NCBI GenBank assembly: GCA_044229235.1 | Contig: JBGATH010000009.1 | Coordinates: 55,584 to 119,583 of the forward strand | DNA: 64,000 nucleotides | Direction: 5' to 3' | From: UKL13-2 sp044229235 | GTDB lineage: Bacteria > Pseudomonadota > Gammaproteobacteria > Burkholderiales > Usitatibacteraceae | Part shown: piece by piece, positions 35,460 through 45,700 of the stretch | Numbering within the stretch: the first letter of the stretch is position 1 | Layout: the number at the start of each line of letters is the position of its first letter | Notes under the pieces: model-generated | What the model was told of the DNA's origin: nothing | The model's input: the letters and a program-made list of their open reading frames with translations, nothing else | Database searches by the model: none | Program-made: the position numbers and the translations under genes

Positions 35460-35966
35460 TTGAAGAACATCATCGTCCTCCCGCTGATCGCTGCAATTGG
35501 CTTGGGTATCATAGGCTGTGAGCAGAAGACACCTACGTCAACGCCCGCCGCCAAATCCAGCACCTCAACCTTCGATCTCGCCGCCGCGAGAAAAGTGATC
35601 GAAGAGAACAATGCGCGTTTCACCAAGGCGCACGTGACCGGCGACGGCAAACTCATCGACAGCATGTTTACCAAGGACGCCCGGTCCCTGCCGCCTGAGT
35701 CGGAGCCCGTTATCGGCGTGGCCGCGATCTCGAAGCTGACTGCGCAGTACCTCGCAGCGGGTGTAGCGGAATTTACGGAAGTGACGACGGATTTCTATGG
35801 CAATGAGGACCTGCTGATAGACCAGGGCAACTACGTCATGGTCTATGGCAAGGAGAAGACCATGGAGAAGGGAAAATACGTGAATGTGTGGAAGAAGGAA
35901 GATGGCGTGTGGAAGATCTATTCCAACATCTGGAATACAAACGCGCCGGCGGTACCATCGAAGTAA
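35460..35966 (+). CDS. NTF2/SnoaL-like lipoprotein (DUF4440 type)
   Basis: A 168-residue lipoprotein when started at TTG 35460: signal LKNIIVLPLIAAIGLG and lipobox GIIGC. The rest (about 45-160) resembles a SnoaL/DUF4440 fold, with AARKVIEENNARFTKAHVTG near the start, FTKDARSLPPE and a final WKKEDGVWKIYSNIWN. These folds bind small ligands or act as enzymes, with no fixed role. The longer frame upstream to 35388 lacks a signal peptide. Confidence 0.8.
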   Translation: MKNIIVLPLIAAIGLGIIGCEQKTPTSTPAAKSSTSTFDLAAARKVIEENNARFTKAHVTGDGKLIDSMFTKDARSLPPESEPVIGVAAISKLTAQYLAAGVAEFTEVTTDFYGNEDLLIDQGNYVMVYGKEKTMEKGKYVNVWKKEDGVWKIYSNIWNTNAPAVPSK

Positions 35967-36024
35967 CGTTCACCGCAATACAGAGGGTCAGCCACCAATA
36001 TTCAAATGCACGAATACGTATCCG

Positions 36025-36068
36025 CCTAAAATCCCTCTCGATCTCCCTTTAGAAAAGGGAGAAGTGCC
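36025..36068 (+). repeat. Dispersed repeat family 2, single arm G3
   Basis: A 44-base copy of the right arm at 28401-28444, with core CTCCCTTTAGAAAAGGGAG; the inverted partner is missing. It is the only recognisable feature in the 173-base gap before the GFA gene. Confidence 0.75.
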
Positions 36069-36139
36069 TGGTGAAAAAGCGCGACAAAGCTGACGAAGAG
36101 AAAATTCAGCGTTCTCCGTAGTCTGAGAGAGGATCCACC

Positions 36140-36532
36140 ATGAACCAATTCACCGGCGGTTGCCTCTGCGGCAATGTTCGATTCGTGGCGTCCGGACGCC
36201 CGTATCGGGTCGGCATTTGCCATTGCATCGACTGCCGCAAGCATCACGGTGCCCTGTTTCACGCCTCTGCGATTTTTCCCAACGATGCCGTGACGATCGA
36301 AGGCGAGACGCGTGACTACGCGGGACGGTTTTTCTGTCCCCGCTGCGGTTCGCCCGTATTCTCGCGCTCCGGCGACGAAGTTGAAGTGAACCTGGGTTCG
36401 CTGGATGCACCGGATCAACTGCAGCCGACCTACGAACTCTGGACCATTCGTCGCGAATCCTGGCTGCCGCCGTTTCCGCTGGCGCGCCGATACGAGCACA
36501 ACCGCGAACGTACGGATCGGCGGGAAGAGTAA
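36140..36532 (+). CDS. GFA family (CENP-V/GFA domain) protein
   Basis: A 130-residue zinc protein with the family cysteine pattern: C8 and C10 (GGCLCG), C27, C29 and C32 (CHCIDC), and C66/C69 (FFCPRCG). Relatives bind zinc and have been linked to glutathione adducts, but most have no proven reaction. A ribosome site (GAGAGAGGATCC region) precedes the ATG at 36140. Confidence 0.9.
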   Translation: MNQFTGGCLCGNVRFVASGRPYRVGICHCIDCRKHHGALFHASAIFPNDAVTIEGETRDYAGRFFCPRCGSPVFSRSGDEVEVNLGSLDAPDQLQPTYELWTIRRESWLPPFPLARRYEHNRERTDRREE

Positions 36533-36749
36533 GCCGCACACTCTTCCTCCCGGCTCGGAGTAGTCCCAGGCACATTGCGTAGGTCGACCGCGCCGCGCCA
36601 GGCAGGCCGGTCACGCAAGCCGGGGCGCGGGCAGAAATGTAAGGGGCGCGCCATAGTTGCGACGTACGGGCCATCACTCAACAACGCGCCCCTGGTCGCT
36701 GGACGGCGGAAAAACGCGCAGCCCCGGTTGGTCGCCAAGGCTCCAACAC

Positions 36750-38012
36750 ATGAGAAGCATTCTGCGTCCTGCATCAAGCATCGTTGTCGCGTGCGTGGGC
36801 CTGTTGCTGGTGGCCGCCACTGCAAGCGCCGGAGAACTGGTCGAAATTCCGGCCTCGTCCGCGAAAGCTCTTGCATACCACGCAACAAGCAACTGGTTCT
36901 GGGGTCTGAACCAGATTGTCGGCCTTGTACTGCCAATATTGCTGCTGGTGACGGGCTGGGGCGGGCAACTTTACGCCTGCGCGGCGCGCCTTTGCAGACA
37001 TCGCAAGGTGTTCGCATTGGCATCGTTCGCGGCGACCTATTTCCTGCTGGACCGGCTGGTGCGATTGCCGATCCGGTACGTGTGGGATCGCGCTTACGAC
37101 CAGCTAATCGGCACGCCAAGCCAGGCGTTCATGCCGTGGCTGCTGGATCAGGCAAGCGGCTGGGTGTTGCCGGTGGTCGGACTGACTCTTCTCGCGATGT
37201 TCGGTTACTGGCTGGTCGGAAAGAGTCCGCGTCGATGGTGGCTGTGGGCATCGGCAGGGGTATCACTTCTGGTGCTGGCATTTTTGCTGGCGGAGCCGTT
37301 CACGCAAAGCTACAAGCCGCTCGGCACGTCGGCACTGGAGCAGCGCATTGCCGCGTTGGCCGCCAGAGCGGGTGTGCCGCAGGGCGCCATCGTCATCGAA
37401 CATTGCGAACCAGCGTCATCCTGCCCGCCGGGCCGGGTCATTGGCATGGGGCCGACTCGGCTGATGCTGCTCAATGACGCGCTTCTCGCCCGCAGCCCCG
37501 AGTCCTGGACGTTGCAAACAGTGGCGCACGAGACTAAACACTTCGCCCGGGATGACAACGTCAAGGCGTTCCTGCTTCTGTCCGCGCTGGCATTGGCCGG
37601 ACTGTGGTTTGTGCATGGCATGGCGGGCGCGACGATTGGGCGATGGTCAAGTGGAGCAGGGTTGTCGGAGCTCGCGCATCCCGCGTCGCTGCCGCTGGTG
37701 GTGCTGTTTCTCGGTGCTTTTTACCTGGTGGTGCTGCCGCCCGTAAATGCGTTTCGCCAGCATGTCGAGCTGGAAGCCGATCGCTTCGCGCTGGAATTGA
37801 CCCGGGGTAACATCGCCCAGGCAGAATTTTTCGCCAGCTGGGCCAGTGACAAGAGCCGGGTGGTCGAGTGGAGCGCGTTTTTCAGGCTGTTTCGTTCATC
37901 TCATCCTTCTTATGCCACGCGAATTCGACTTTGCAACACCTACCATCCCTGGCAGGAGGGCAAACAGCTCGTGTACGCGCGCGACTTCACAGAACAGACG
38001 AACAATCAATAA
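36750..38012 (+). CDS. M48-family metalloprotease (CAAX protease 1-like)
   Basis: A 420-residue membrane protease with a signal or first segment (residues 1-27) and about six more membrane segments. The zinc motif is HETKH (His260, Glu261, His264), with the third ligand Glu342 in ELEADRFALE, spaced as in M48 enzymes. Likely degrades or processes membrane proteins. The ATG at 36750 begins MRSILRPASS; the earlier in-frame start lacks signal character. Confidence 0.88.
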   Translation: MRSILRPASSIVVACVGLLLVAATASAGELVEIPASSAKALAYHATSNWFWGLNQIVGLVLPILLLVTGWGGQLYACAARLCRHRKVFALASFAATYFLLDRLVRLPIRYVWDRAYDQLIGTPSQAFMPWLLDQASGWVLPVVGLTLLAMFGYWLVGKSPRRWWLWASAGVSLLVLAFLLAEPFTQSYKPLGTSALEQRIAALAARAGVPQGAIVIEHCEPASSCPPGRVIGMGPTRLMLLNDALLARSPESWTLQTVAHETKHFARDDNVKAFLLLSALALAGLWFVHGMAGATIGRWSSGAGLSELAHPASLPLVVLFLGAFYLVVLPPVNAFRQHVELEADRFALELTRGNIAQAEFFASWASDKSRVVEWSAFFRLFRSSHPSYATRIRLCNTYHPWQEGKQLVYARDFTEQTNNQ

Positions 38013-38126
38013 CGCCCGGTCGGGCATCAGCTGACCGAATGCCGCAGCAGGTGCGATGGGTGCTGTTGCGGTCGCACAGGGATGGGCGCCATTTTTCGGT
38101 ACCATGAGGTTTTTCCGAAAACCGGC

Positions 38127-39599
38127 ATGTTCAATACCAGCGCCACTTCGTACTACCGTTCGCCTGCTCGCTGGCTGTTTTGCGTCGCGCCCTTATTCGC
38201 GGGCTGCGCCTTTCTGTCGCCTGTACCGACACTCGCACCAGCACCGGCAGCGGAAACCCGATCGCCAGTCGCATATGTTGTCATCGGGGAAAATGGCGCG
38301 GCCTGGGCGCGTACGATTTTGCCGGCAGCGTCCGACTCGGTTTGTCCGCTCATTGAATTGGACGGCGCGGCCGGGCGCGCTTCACAGCGCATGAATGTGC
38401 GCGCGGCTGCCGCGGTGATTCCGCAACGCGCCACGGCCAGTGACGCCGCTCATTCCAAGGCATCCGCTTTTCCCGTGCTGACCTGCGAGTGGCTGCTGCC
38501 GCCCGATGTGACGCGCGCCGCGGTCAACGGCTTCGAATTGCGATTGCCCAAGGCGACACCACGCCGCATCGTGGTGCTGGCTGATACCGGCTGCCGAATG
38601 AAGCGAGCTGACAACGCCTGGCAATCCTGCCTGGACAAAGAGGCTTGGCCGTTTCCGGCCGTGGCGAACGCCGCCGCCGCGTTCGCGCCGGATCTGGTGA
38701 TTCACATCGGCGATTTTCACTATCGCGAAAATGCCTGCCCGGCGACGGTTGCCGGCTGCCAGGGCAGTCCCTGGGGCTATGGCTGGGATACATGGGACGC
38801 GGACTTCTTTGAGCCGGCGGCGAAGCTGCTGGCCGCCGCGCCTTGGGTGGTCGCGCGTGGCAACCATGAGGAGTGCCGACGCGCCGGGCAGGGCTGGTTC
38901 CGGTTCCTCGACCCGCGCCCGTTTGAGGAACAGCGCAGCTGCAATGACGCCAGAAACGATGCGCTGGCTGATTTCACCGCCCCATATTCCATTCCGCTGT
39001 CCGCAGACCAGCAGCTGATTGTGTTTGATTCGGCGGTCGCGGGCGGCGGGCCGCTGGACTTCAACAAGCCGCGCGATGCGCGCGTATTCGCGGCGTATCG
39101 CGCGCAGTTTGCCAGCGTCGATCAACTTGCCGGCAAGCCGGGCGTCAGCAGCATTTTCATCAATCACCATCCGATTCTCGGCTTTGGAACCGACGAAAGG
39201 CGCCGGCTGTTCAAAGGTACGCCCGCGCTGCTCGCGGCGATGAAAGAGCTTCACCCCACAACCTACTATCCAACCTCGGTGAACCTTGCCCTGCAGGGCC
39301 ACGTGCACATTTTTCAGGCCATCAATTTCCTGTCGGATCATCCCGCCACGTTTGTCACGAGCGCTGGCGGCAGCCAGATCTACGCCAATCTTCCGGATCC
39401 GTTTCCCCTGGCTACCGCACCGGCTGACGGCGTCAGGCTGGAGAGCATTACCCACGGCAATCAATTCGGCTTCGCCGTCATGGACAAACGCGACAACAGC
39501 TGGCAAATCAGCGCCTATGATCAGCGCGGGGCGCTCATGACCACCTGCATCCTTAATGGCCCCAAACTGCGCTGCGACAAGACCGGCTTGCTCAAGTAG
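38127..39599 (+). CDS. Metallophosphoesterase lipoprotein
   Basis: A 490-residue calcineurin-like phosphoesterase. MFNTSATSYYRS leads to the lipobox LFAGC near residue 28. The metal motifs are VLADTGCR near 165, IHIGDFHYRE near 205, GNHEE near 247, INHHPILG near 348 and GHVHIF near 390. Such secreted enzymes hydrolyse phosphate esters. The ATG at 38127 is chosen because it precedes the signal peptide. Confidence 0.88.
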   Translation: MFNTSATSYYRSPARWLFCVAPLFAGCAFLSPVPTLAPAPAAETRSPVAYVVIGENGAAWARTILPAASDSVCPLIELDGAAGRASQRMNVRAAAAVIPQRATASDAAHSKASAFPVLTCEWLLPPDVTRAAVNGFELRLPKATPRRIVVLADTGCRMKRADNAWQSCLDKEAWPFPAVANAAAAFAPDLVIHIGDFHYRENACPATVAGCQGSPWGYGWDTWDADFFEPAAKLLAAAPWVVARGNHEECRRAGQGWFRFLDPRPFEEQRSCNDARNDALADFTAPYSIPLSADQQLIVFDSAVAGGGPLDFNKPRDARVFAAYRAQFASVDQLAGKPGVSSIFINHHPILGFGTDERRRLFKGTPALLAAMKELHPTTYYPTSVNLALQGHVHIFQAINFLSDHPATFVTSAGGSQIYANLPDPFPLATAPADGVRLESITHGNQFGFAVMDKRDNSWQISAYDQRGALMTTCILNGPKLRCDKTGLLK

Positions 39600-39679
39600 C
39601 CGGAGATTGCGCACCGAAGGCGAACAGGAACGTATCGCGTCCCGAGCAGCTGCAAGCTCGTCCTGAAAGGAACGCAGAC

Positions 39680-40123
39680 ATGAACCAGACCAGCTTCACC
39701 GCAGTCATGCGCAATCTGCTGCGTGGCGTTGTCCTGCTGCTGTTCGCAGCCTACTTTGCGTTGACCGCGCTGAAGACGCCGTTTGATTTCTCCGACCCCG
39801 AAATAGCACCGCCAATTACTCCCCAGGCCCAGCTCAAGATGGTTCTCGCCAATGAGCCTTTTGATCACTTTCGCACCGGCGCGGCATCGCTGTTGCTGGG
39901 CTTGCTGGTGGGAAATGCCTTGCTGTCACCGGCATCCGCCGAACGCCGCCGATTTGCGGTCGCGATTCTGGCGAGCTCGCTGCTTCTGGCGACCAGCACC
40001 TTTTTCGGCGTGACCTCGCTGGCAACGCCGCTGATTCTCCTGTCGATTTCGCTTTATAGCTTCGGTGTCGCGTTCAGGGGGCTGTGGGCAGGTACGGGTA
40101 AGTCGGCGGAGTCGAGCAGATAG
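39680..40123 (+). CDS. Hypothetical membrane protein
   Basis: A 147-residue protein with about four hydrophobic segments (near 12-32, 62-82, 88-107 and 110-130) and no charged motif. A good ribosome site (AGGAACG) precedes the ATG. It follows the phosphoesterase by 80 bases. Function unknown. Confidence 0.7.
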   Translation: MNQTSFTAVMRNLLRGVVLLLFAAYFALTALKTPFDFSDPEIAPPITPQAQLKMVLANEPFDHFRTGAASLLLGLLVGNALLSPASAERRRFAVAILASSLLLATSTFFGVTSLATPLILLSISLYSFGVAFRGLWAGTGKSAESSR

Positions 40124-40202
40124 CCGGGCAGGCGCAGGTGGAATGGCGTCCAAACCGTGCAGCTCGCTTGATCCGGCCTACTCGAATTCAAATGAAAAAA
40201 AT

Positions 40203-40227
40203 GCCCGCGCAATGCGGGCTTTTTTTT
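40203..40227. terminator. Bidirectional rho-independent terminator
   Basis: Stem GCCCGC/GCGGGC with a 5-base loop, followed by eight T on the plus strand and preceded by a run of A on the same strand, so it can end transcription from both sides. It lies between the converging membrane-protein gene and aminotransferase gene. Confidence 0.85.
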
Positions 40228-40248
40228 GACCCCCCATCAGCAATCGCG

Positions 40249-41472
<1,224 letters not shown>

Positions 41473-41685
41473 GGTGGGGTCCTGATGGTCAACCGGCATT
41501 ATTGCGGTGCAGCAAGATTATACGATGGGCGGTTTGGGTTCGCTCGGCGGTCTGGGAGAGGAGCTTTTGTTACTGCGGATTGGGTTGGTGGAACGACAGG
41601 CAGCTCGCAAATCGACCAAGCAACCATGTGCTGGGAGGCGTGTCGGCAGGCGCTGAGTGGATCAGCAGCGGAACTACGAAAAACG

Positions 41686-41751
41686 CAGAACGCCATTTGA
41701 CGGGCATGTCCGGGCAAAAGTGGCCGAAAAGCCGCGCCAGTGCTGGAGTTT
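41686..41751 (+). repeat. Dispersed 66-bp repeat, family 1, copy C (variant left arm)
   Basis: The right arm AGCCGCGCCAGTGCTGGAGT is canonical. The left arm begins CAGAACGCCATTTGACG, like copy B. It lies in the 335-base gap 41473-41807 between two divergently placed units; nothing else is recognisable there. Confidence 0.75.
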
Positions 41752-41807
41752 GACCTCTTGCGCGCGATGAAAGGGGTCGGCACCCGGCGAGAGGGCGGCG
41801 AACCATC

Positions 41808-42422
41808 CTAGCCGCTTGAATCCTTCAGCAGCCGCACCAGCTCTACCGCGGTGCGCACGCCCATTTTCTGGAACACCCGGGCGCGGTAGACCTCCACGGT
41901 GCGCATCACCACGCCCAGTTCGTCGGCGATGACCTTGTTGTAGTGGCCGGCGACGATGAGGTCCATGACTTCGCGTTCGCGCTGAGTGAGCAGGGCCAGG
42001 CGCGATTGCAGGCCGGCCTGAGAATGGCTTTGCTCGATGTGCCGCGCCGAGGCGGCCAACGCGGCCGTCACGCTGTCGACCAGGGAATTGTCGTTCAGCG
42101 GCTTTTCGAAAAAATCGAACGCGCCGCTTTTGAGCGACGTCACGGCCATCGGCACATCGCCGTGCCCGGTGAGGAAAATCACCGGCCAGGTCTCATGCAA
42201 ATTCGTGGCGCGCAGGTGCTCAAACAGCTCGATGCCGCTCATCTCGGGCATGCGGATGTCGAGAATGATGCAGCCTGGTTCACGCGGCTGCGCGGCGGTG
42301 GCGGCAATGAACGCGGTAAATGCCTGTGCCGAGTCGAATGCCTTGCTCGGATAGCCGCGCGACTTCAGCAGCCAGGCCAGCGAATCGCGAATCGGCTCTT
42401 CATCATCGATGATGTAAATCAT
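41808..42422 (-). CDS. FixJ/DctR-like response regulator
   Basis: A 204-residue regulator. The receiver domain has acidic IDDEEPIRD, phospho-acceptor Asp55 (IILDIRMPEMSG), Thr85 and Lys107 (FFEKPL). The LuxR-type helix-turn-helix (about 140-200: LTQREREVMDLIVAG, IADELGVVMRTVEVYRAR) binds DNA. The start overlaps the kinase stop by 4 bases. It probably acts on the 18-bp palindrome at 44488-44505 to control the TRAP operon. Confidence 0.92.
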   Translation of the reverse strand: MIYIIDDEEPIRDSLAWLLKSRGYPSKAFDSAQAFTAFIAATAAQPREPGCIILDIRMPEMSGIELFEHLRATNLHETWPVIFLTGHGDVPMAVTSLKSGAFDFFEKPLNDNSLVDSVTAALAASARHIEQSHSQAGLQSRLALLTQREREVMDLIVAGHYNKVIADELGVVMRTVEVYRARVFQKMGVRTAVELVRLLKDSSG

Positions 42423-44443
42423 GCGGCCGCATCCACCAGTTCCGCGGCAGGCATGCTCGGCAGCAGGATGCAGAACACCGTGCCGTCAGCCAGCGACTCG
42501 AACCACAGGCGGCCGCCATGCGCTTCGACGATGCTGCGGCAGATGCTCAGGCCCATGCCCATGCCTTCGGATTTGGTGGTGAAGAATGCCGAAAACAGCT
42601 TGTCACGATGCTCCTCCGGAATGCCCGCGCCGTAGTCTCGCACATCGATGCGCAACATGTCGCCGTCGTCGCGGCGCGCCGAGATCTCCAGCCGGCGGCG
42701 CTCGTGCGGCACCGTCGCCATGGCCTCGATGGCGTTACGCGTGAGGTTGAGCAGCACCTGTTCCAGCAGCACCGGATCGGCCAGCAAATGTGGCAGGTCG
42801 TCGGCGACGTCGCGCGAAACGTGCACGGCGGATTTGCGTGCCTGCAATTCCACCAGCGGCAGGCTGCCTTGCACCAGATCATGCACGGTCAGCTCGGCCC
42901 GCTGCGGTTCGCGTTTGCGTACGTAGTCGTGAACGCGGCGGATCACCTGGCCGGCACGCTGCGCCTGCTGATTGGCTTTTTCCAGGGTGGCGCGGATGTC
43001 GTCGTCGGCCGGCTTGCCGTCGCGCATCATGTTCAGCGTGCCGGTGACGTAACTGGTGATGGCCGCCAGCGGCTGGTTCAGCTCGTGGGCCATCGATGAG
43101 GCGATTTCGCCCATGGTGGTCAGCCGCGCCACGTTCTGCAGGCGCTCCTGCTGCGTGCGCATGTTTTCCTCGGCCTGTTTTTGTTCGCTCACATCGACGA
43201 TGGAACTCATCCAGCCGGTCTGGCGGCCGTGGGCATCGCGCAGCGGGGCCTCGTAGATCATCACCGGAAAGCGTTCGCCGCCGGCGCGCTGGAAAACGGT
43301 CTCGAAGGCATGCTGGCTGACGGTGCCGGCGAACACGCTGGCCATGCGCTGCTCGTACTCCTGCGTGTACTCGGGTGCCCAGTAGGCCATCGGTGGCGTC
43401 TTGCCGACCAGTTCGTCCTCCTTGTAACCGACCATACGGCAGAACGCCGGGTTGACGTAGGTGACGCGCCCGCTCAGATCGCGCGCGCGCAGGCCGGTGA
43501 CCACCGAATCGCCCACCGCCTTGCGAAACGCGGCCTCGTCGAGCAGCATTTCTTCGGCATGAACGCGACGGCGGATGTCCTGCCAAAGCGCATACAGGCT
43601 CAGCACCAGCAGGCCGGTGAGCAGCGCGATGCTGCCGCGCAAAGCGTTGGGGATCCAACTGGGGGCGCCCTTGAGGCTGTTGGCGCGCAACAGCAATGAG
43701 GCGCCTGCCAGATCCAGCACCGTCTGGTGGGTGTACACGTTCTTGCCGGGACCGGAAACCGCGCGCGTGCTGCGGACGCTTTCGGCCAGGTCGGACAGCG
43801 CCACCTCGTGGTCCTGCGCAATCCACCACGGCACGTTCTCGTCGAGGATGCGACTGAGCGAGAACACGCCCACCAGCACGCCGCGATGCGCAGGCGCGCC
43901 GGGCTGTGCCGAAGGAACCGGTGCGTAGAAATTCATGGCCGGGCCGCCCGCGGACTTGTACGGGCTGCCGTAAACGACCTGATTTGCGCCGCGGCCCTTT
44001 TCCATCGCCGCGCGCACCACCGCCACCTCGTCCTCCGGCAGACCGGACGGGTCGGCTGGCGTGTTGCCGCCATCGCGTTTCAGGTTCAGCAGCGGCTGCA
44101 GCGCGGCATCGAGATAGGCGACCGAGGCCGCCTCGCGCGTGTTGCGCAGGAACGCGTCCAGCCTCGCCTGCGTCGCCGGCAGCGCCAGCGACTGGGCGTC
44201 GATGTCCCGGGCGATCAGTTGCAGGCTTTCCGCATCGTGTTCCAGCTGGTACTGGATGGCCTGCTTGACCCACAGCGTGTCGGTGATGAGCTGTTCCTGG
44301 GTCTGGCTGGACTCGTGCGAACTCGACAGCGATAACAGGGAAAGGCTGGCGGCGAGCAGCACCGTGAAAATCAGTACCGGCAACCACCAGCGCAGTCGCG
44401 ATTTCGGGGGCGTACGCGGCCCGGACTGGACGTCTTTTTGCAT
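42419..44443 (-). CDS. DctS/DctB-like PAS sensor histidine kinase
   Basis: The 674-residue kinase diverges from the TRAP operon. The first membrane segment is about 18-40, a periplasmic sensor region of about 225 residues follows, and the second segment is near 285-305. A PAS domain spans about 325-440, then HisKA with phospho-acceptor His453 in SMAHELNQPLAAI and the ATPase with VRDYGAGIPEE and GMGLSICRSIVE. The ATG at 44443 (MQKDVQSGPRTPP) is preferred to longer frames. Likely senses a C4-dicarboxylate. Confidence 0.9.
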   Translation of the reverse strand: MQKDVQSGPRTPPKSRLRWWLPVLIFTVLLAASLSLLSLSSSHESSQTQEQLITDTLWVKQAIQYQLEHDAESLQLIARDIDAQSLALPATQARLDAFLRNTREAASVAYLDAALQPLLNLKRDGGNTPADPSGLPEDEVAVVRAAMEKGRGANQVVYGSPYKSAGGPAMNFYAPVPSAQPGAPAHRGVLVGVFSLSRILDENVPWWIAQDHEVALSDLAESVRSTRAVSGPGKNVYTHQTVLDLAGASLLLRANSLKGAPSWIPNALRGSIALLTGLLVLSLYALWQDIRRRVHAEEMLLDEAAFRKAVGDSVVTGLRARDLSGRVTYVNPAFCRMVGYKEDELVGKTPPMAYWAPEYTQEYEQRMASVFAGTVSQHAFETVFQRAGGERFPVMIYEAPLRDAHGRQTGWMSSIVDVSEQKQAEENMRTQQERLQNVARLTTMGEIASSMAHELNQPLAAITSYVTGTLNMMRDGKPADDDIRATLEKANQQAQRAGQVIRRVHDYVRKREPQRAELTVHDLVQGSLPLVELQARKSAVHVSRDVADDLPHLLADPVLLEQVLLNLTRNAIEAMATVPHERRRLEISARRDDGDMLRIDVRDYGAGIPEEHRDKLFSAFFTTKSEGMGMGLSICRSIVEAHGGRLWFESLADGTVFCILLPSMPAAELVDAAA

Positions 44444-44487
44444 CCCGCAGTATTGGCTTGCCGGCGGCCGGCTGTAAACCCTCGGGC

Positions 44488-44505
44488 ATTGTGGATATCC
44501 ACAAT
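44488..44505. promoter_or_regulatory. Predicted operator between DctSR-like and TRAP genes
   Basis: ATTGTGGATATCCACAAT is a perfect 18-base palindrome in the 141-base gap between the divergent kinase and dctP genes. It sits 80 bases before the dctP start. A response-regulator binding site is the simplest reading. Confidence 0.55.
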
Positions 44506-44584
44506 TGCGCGCCGCCTTGACCGGGAACACACTGCGCGTCAAACAACAATAACCTGCCGTCAATCCACATCTCCCGGAGGAGTC

Positions 44585-45592
44585 ATGCTAGTCCGCAAAT
44601 TGCTGTCCGCATTGGTCATCGCCGCCTTACCGCTCACCAGCGCCATCGCCCAGGCACCCATCATCATCAAGTTCAGCCACGTTGTGGCCGTCGATACGCC
44701 CAAGGGCAGCGCGGCCGACCACTTCAAGAAGCTGGCCGAGGAACGCACCAAGGGCAAGGTCAAGGTCGAGGTCTATCCCAACAGCCAGCTCTACAAGGAC
44801 AAGGAGGAGCTGGAAGCGCTGCAGCTGGGCGCCGTGCAGATGCTGGCCCCGTCGCTGGCCAAGTTCGGCCCGCTGGGCGCGCGCGAGTTTGAGGTGTTCG
44901 ACCTGCCGTACATCTTTGATGACTACGCCGAACTGCACAAGGTCACGCAGGGCCCGATCGGTGTCGGCCTGCTGAAGAAACTCGAAAGCAAAGGCATCCT
45001 CGGTCTGGCGTACTGGGACAACGGCTTCAAGGTGATGAGCGCCAACAAGCCGCTGCGTGAACCCGCCGACTTCAAGGGCCTGAAGATGCGCATCCAGTCT
45101 TCCAAGACGCTGGACGCACAGATGCGCGCGCTCGGCGCCAATCCGCAGGTGATGGCGTTTTCAGAGGTGTACCAGGGCTTGCAGACCGGCGTGGTGGACG
45201 GTACCGAGAACCCGCCTTCCAACCTGTTCACGCAAAAAATGCATGAAGTGCAGAAGTTCGTGACCATGTCCAATCACGGCTACCTGGGCTATGCGGTCAT
45301 CGTCAACAAGAAGTTCTGGGACGGGCTGCCGGCCGACATCCGCAGCACGCTCGAGGGCGCGATGAAGGATGCGACCAAGTTCGCCAACGATGTCGCCATG
45401 AAGGACAACGACGACGCCATCGCCGGCGTGCGCAAATCCGGCAAGAGCGAGATCATCACCCTGACGCCGGCGCAGAAAGCGGCCTGGAAGAAGGCGCTGG
45501 TGAAAGTGCATGCCGACCGCGAATCGGCCATCGGCAAGGAACTGATCCAGTCGATCTACAAGGAGACCGGTTTCGATCCGGCCAAGCTGTAA
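44585..45592 (+). CDS. dctP: TRAP transporter substrate-binding protein DctP
   Basis: A 335-residue periplasmic binding protein. Signal peptide MLVRKLLSALVIAALPLTSA is followed by PIIIKFSHVVAVDTPKGSAA, and DctP marks include KGLKMRIQSSKTLDAQMRAL with the carboxylate-binding Arg. GGAGG ends 4 bases before the ATG at 44585. The family binds C4-dicarboxylates and related acids; the DctSR-like pair beside it supports that. Confidence 0.93.
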   Translation: MLVRKLLSALVIAALPLTSAIAQAPIIIKFSHVVAVDTPKGSAADHFKKLAEERTKGKVKVEVYPNSQLYKDKEELEALQLGAVQMLAPSLAKFGPLGAREFEVFDLPYIFDDYAELHKVTQGPIGVGLLKKLESKGILGLAYWDNGFKVMSANKPLREPADFKGLKMRIQSSKTLDAQMRALGANPQVMAFSEVYQGLQTGVVDGTENPPSNLFTQKMHEVQKFVTMSNHGYLGYAVIVNKKFWDGLPADIRSTLEGAMKDATKFANDVAMKDNDDAIAGVRKSGKSEIITLTPAQKAAWKKALVKVHADRESAIGKELIQSIYKETGFDPAKL

Positions 45593-45612
45593 ACGCATCA
45601 CCGGCAGTCGAT

Positions 45613-45656
45613 CGGGCCGGTCCGCCATGACGCCTCTGGCATGGTGCACCGGCCCG
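45613..45656 (+). promoter_or_regulatory. Intercistronic hairpin after dctP
   Basis: Outer stem CGGGCCGGT/ACCGGCCCG (45613-45621 and 45648-45656) plus inner stem CCATG/CATGG. No T-run follows, so it is not a classic terminator. It may stabilise dctP mRNA and give more binding protein than permease. Confidence 0.55.
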
Positions 45657-45700
45657 AATCACATCCAAAAACAGTCCGGCACGAGGAGGAGCACACCATC

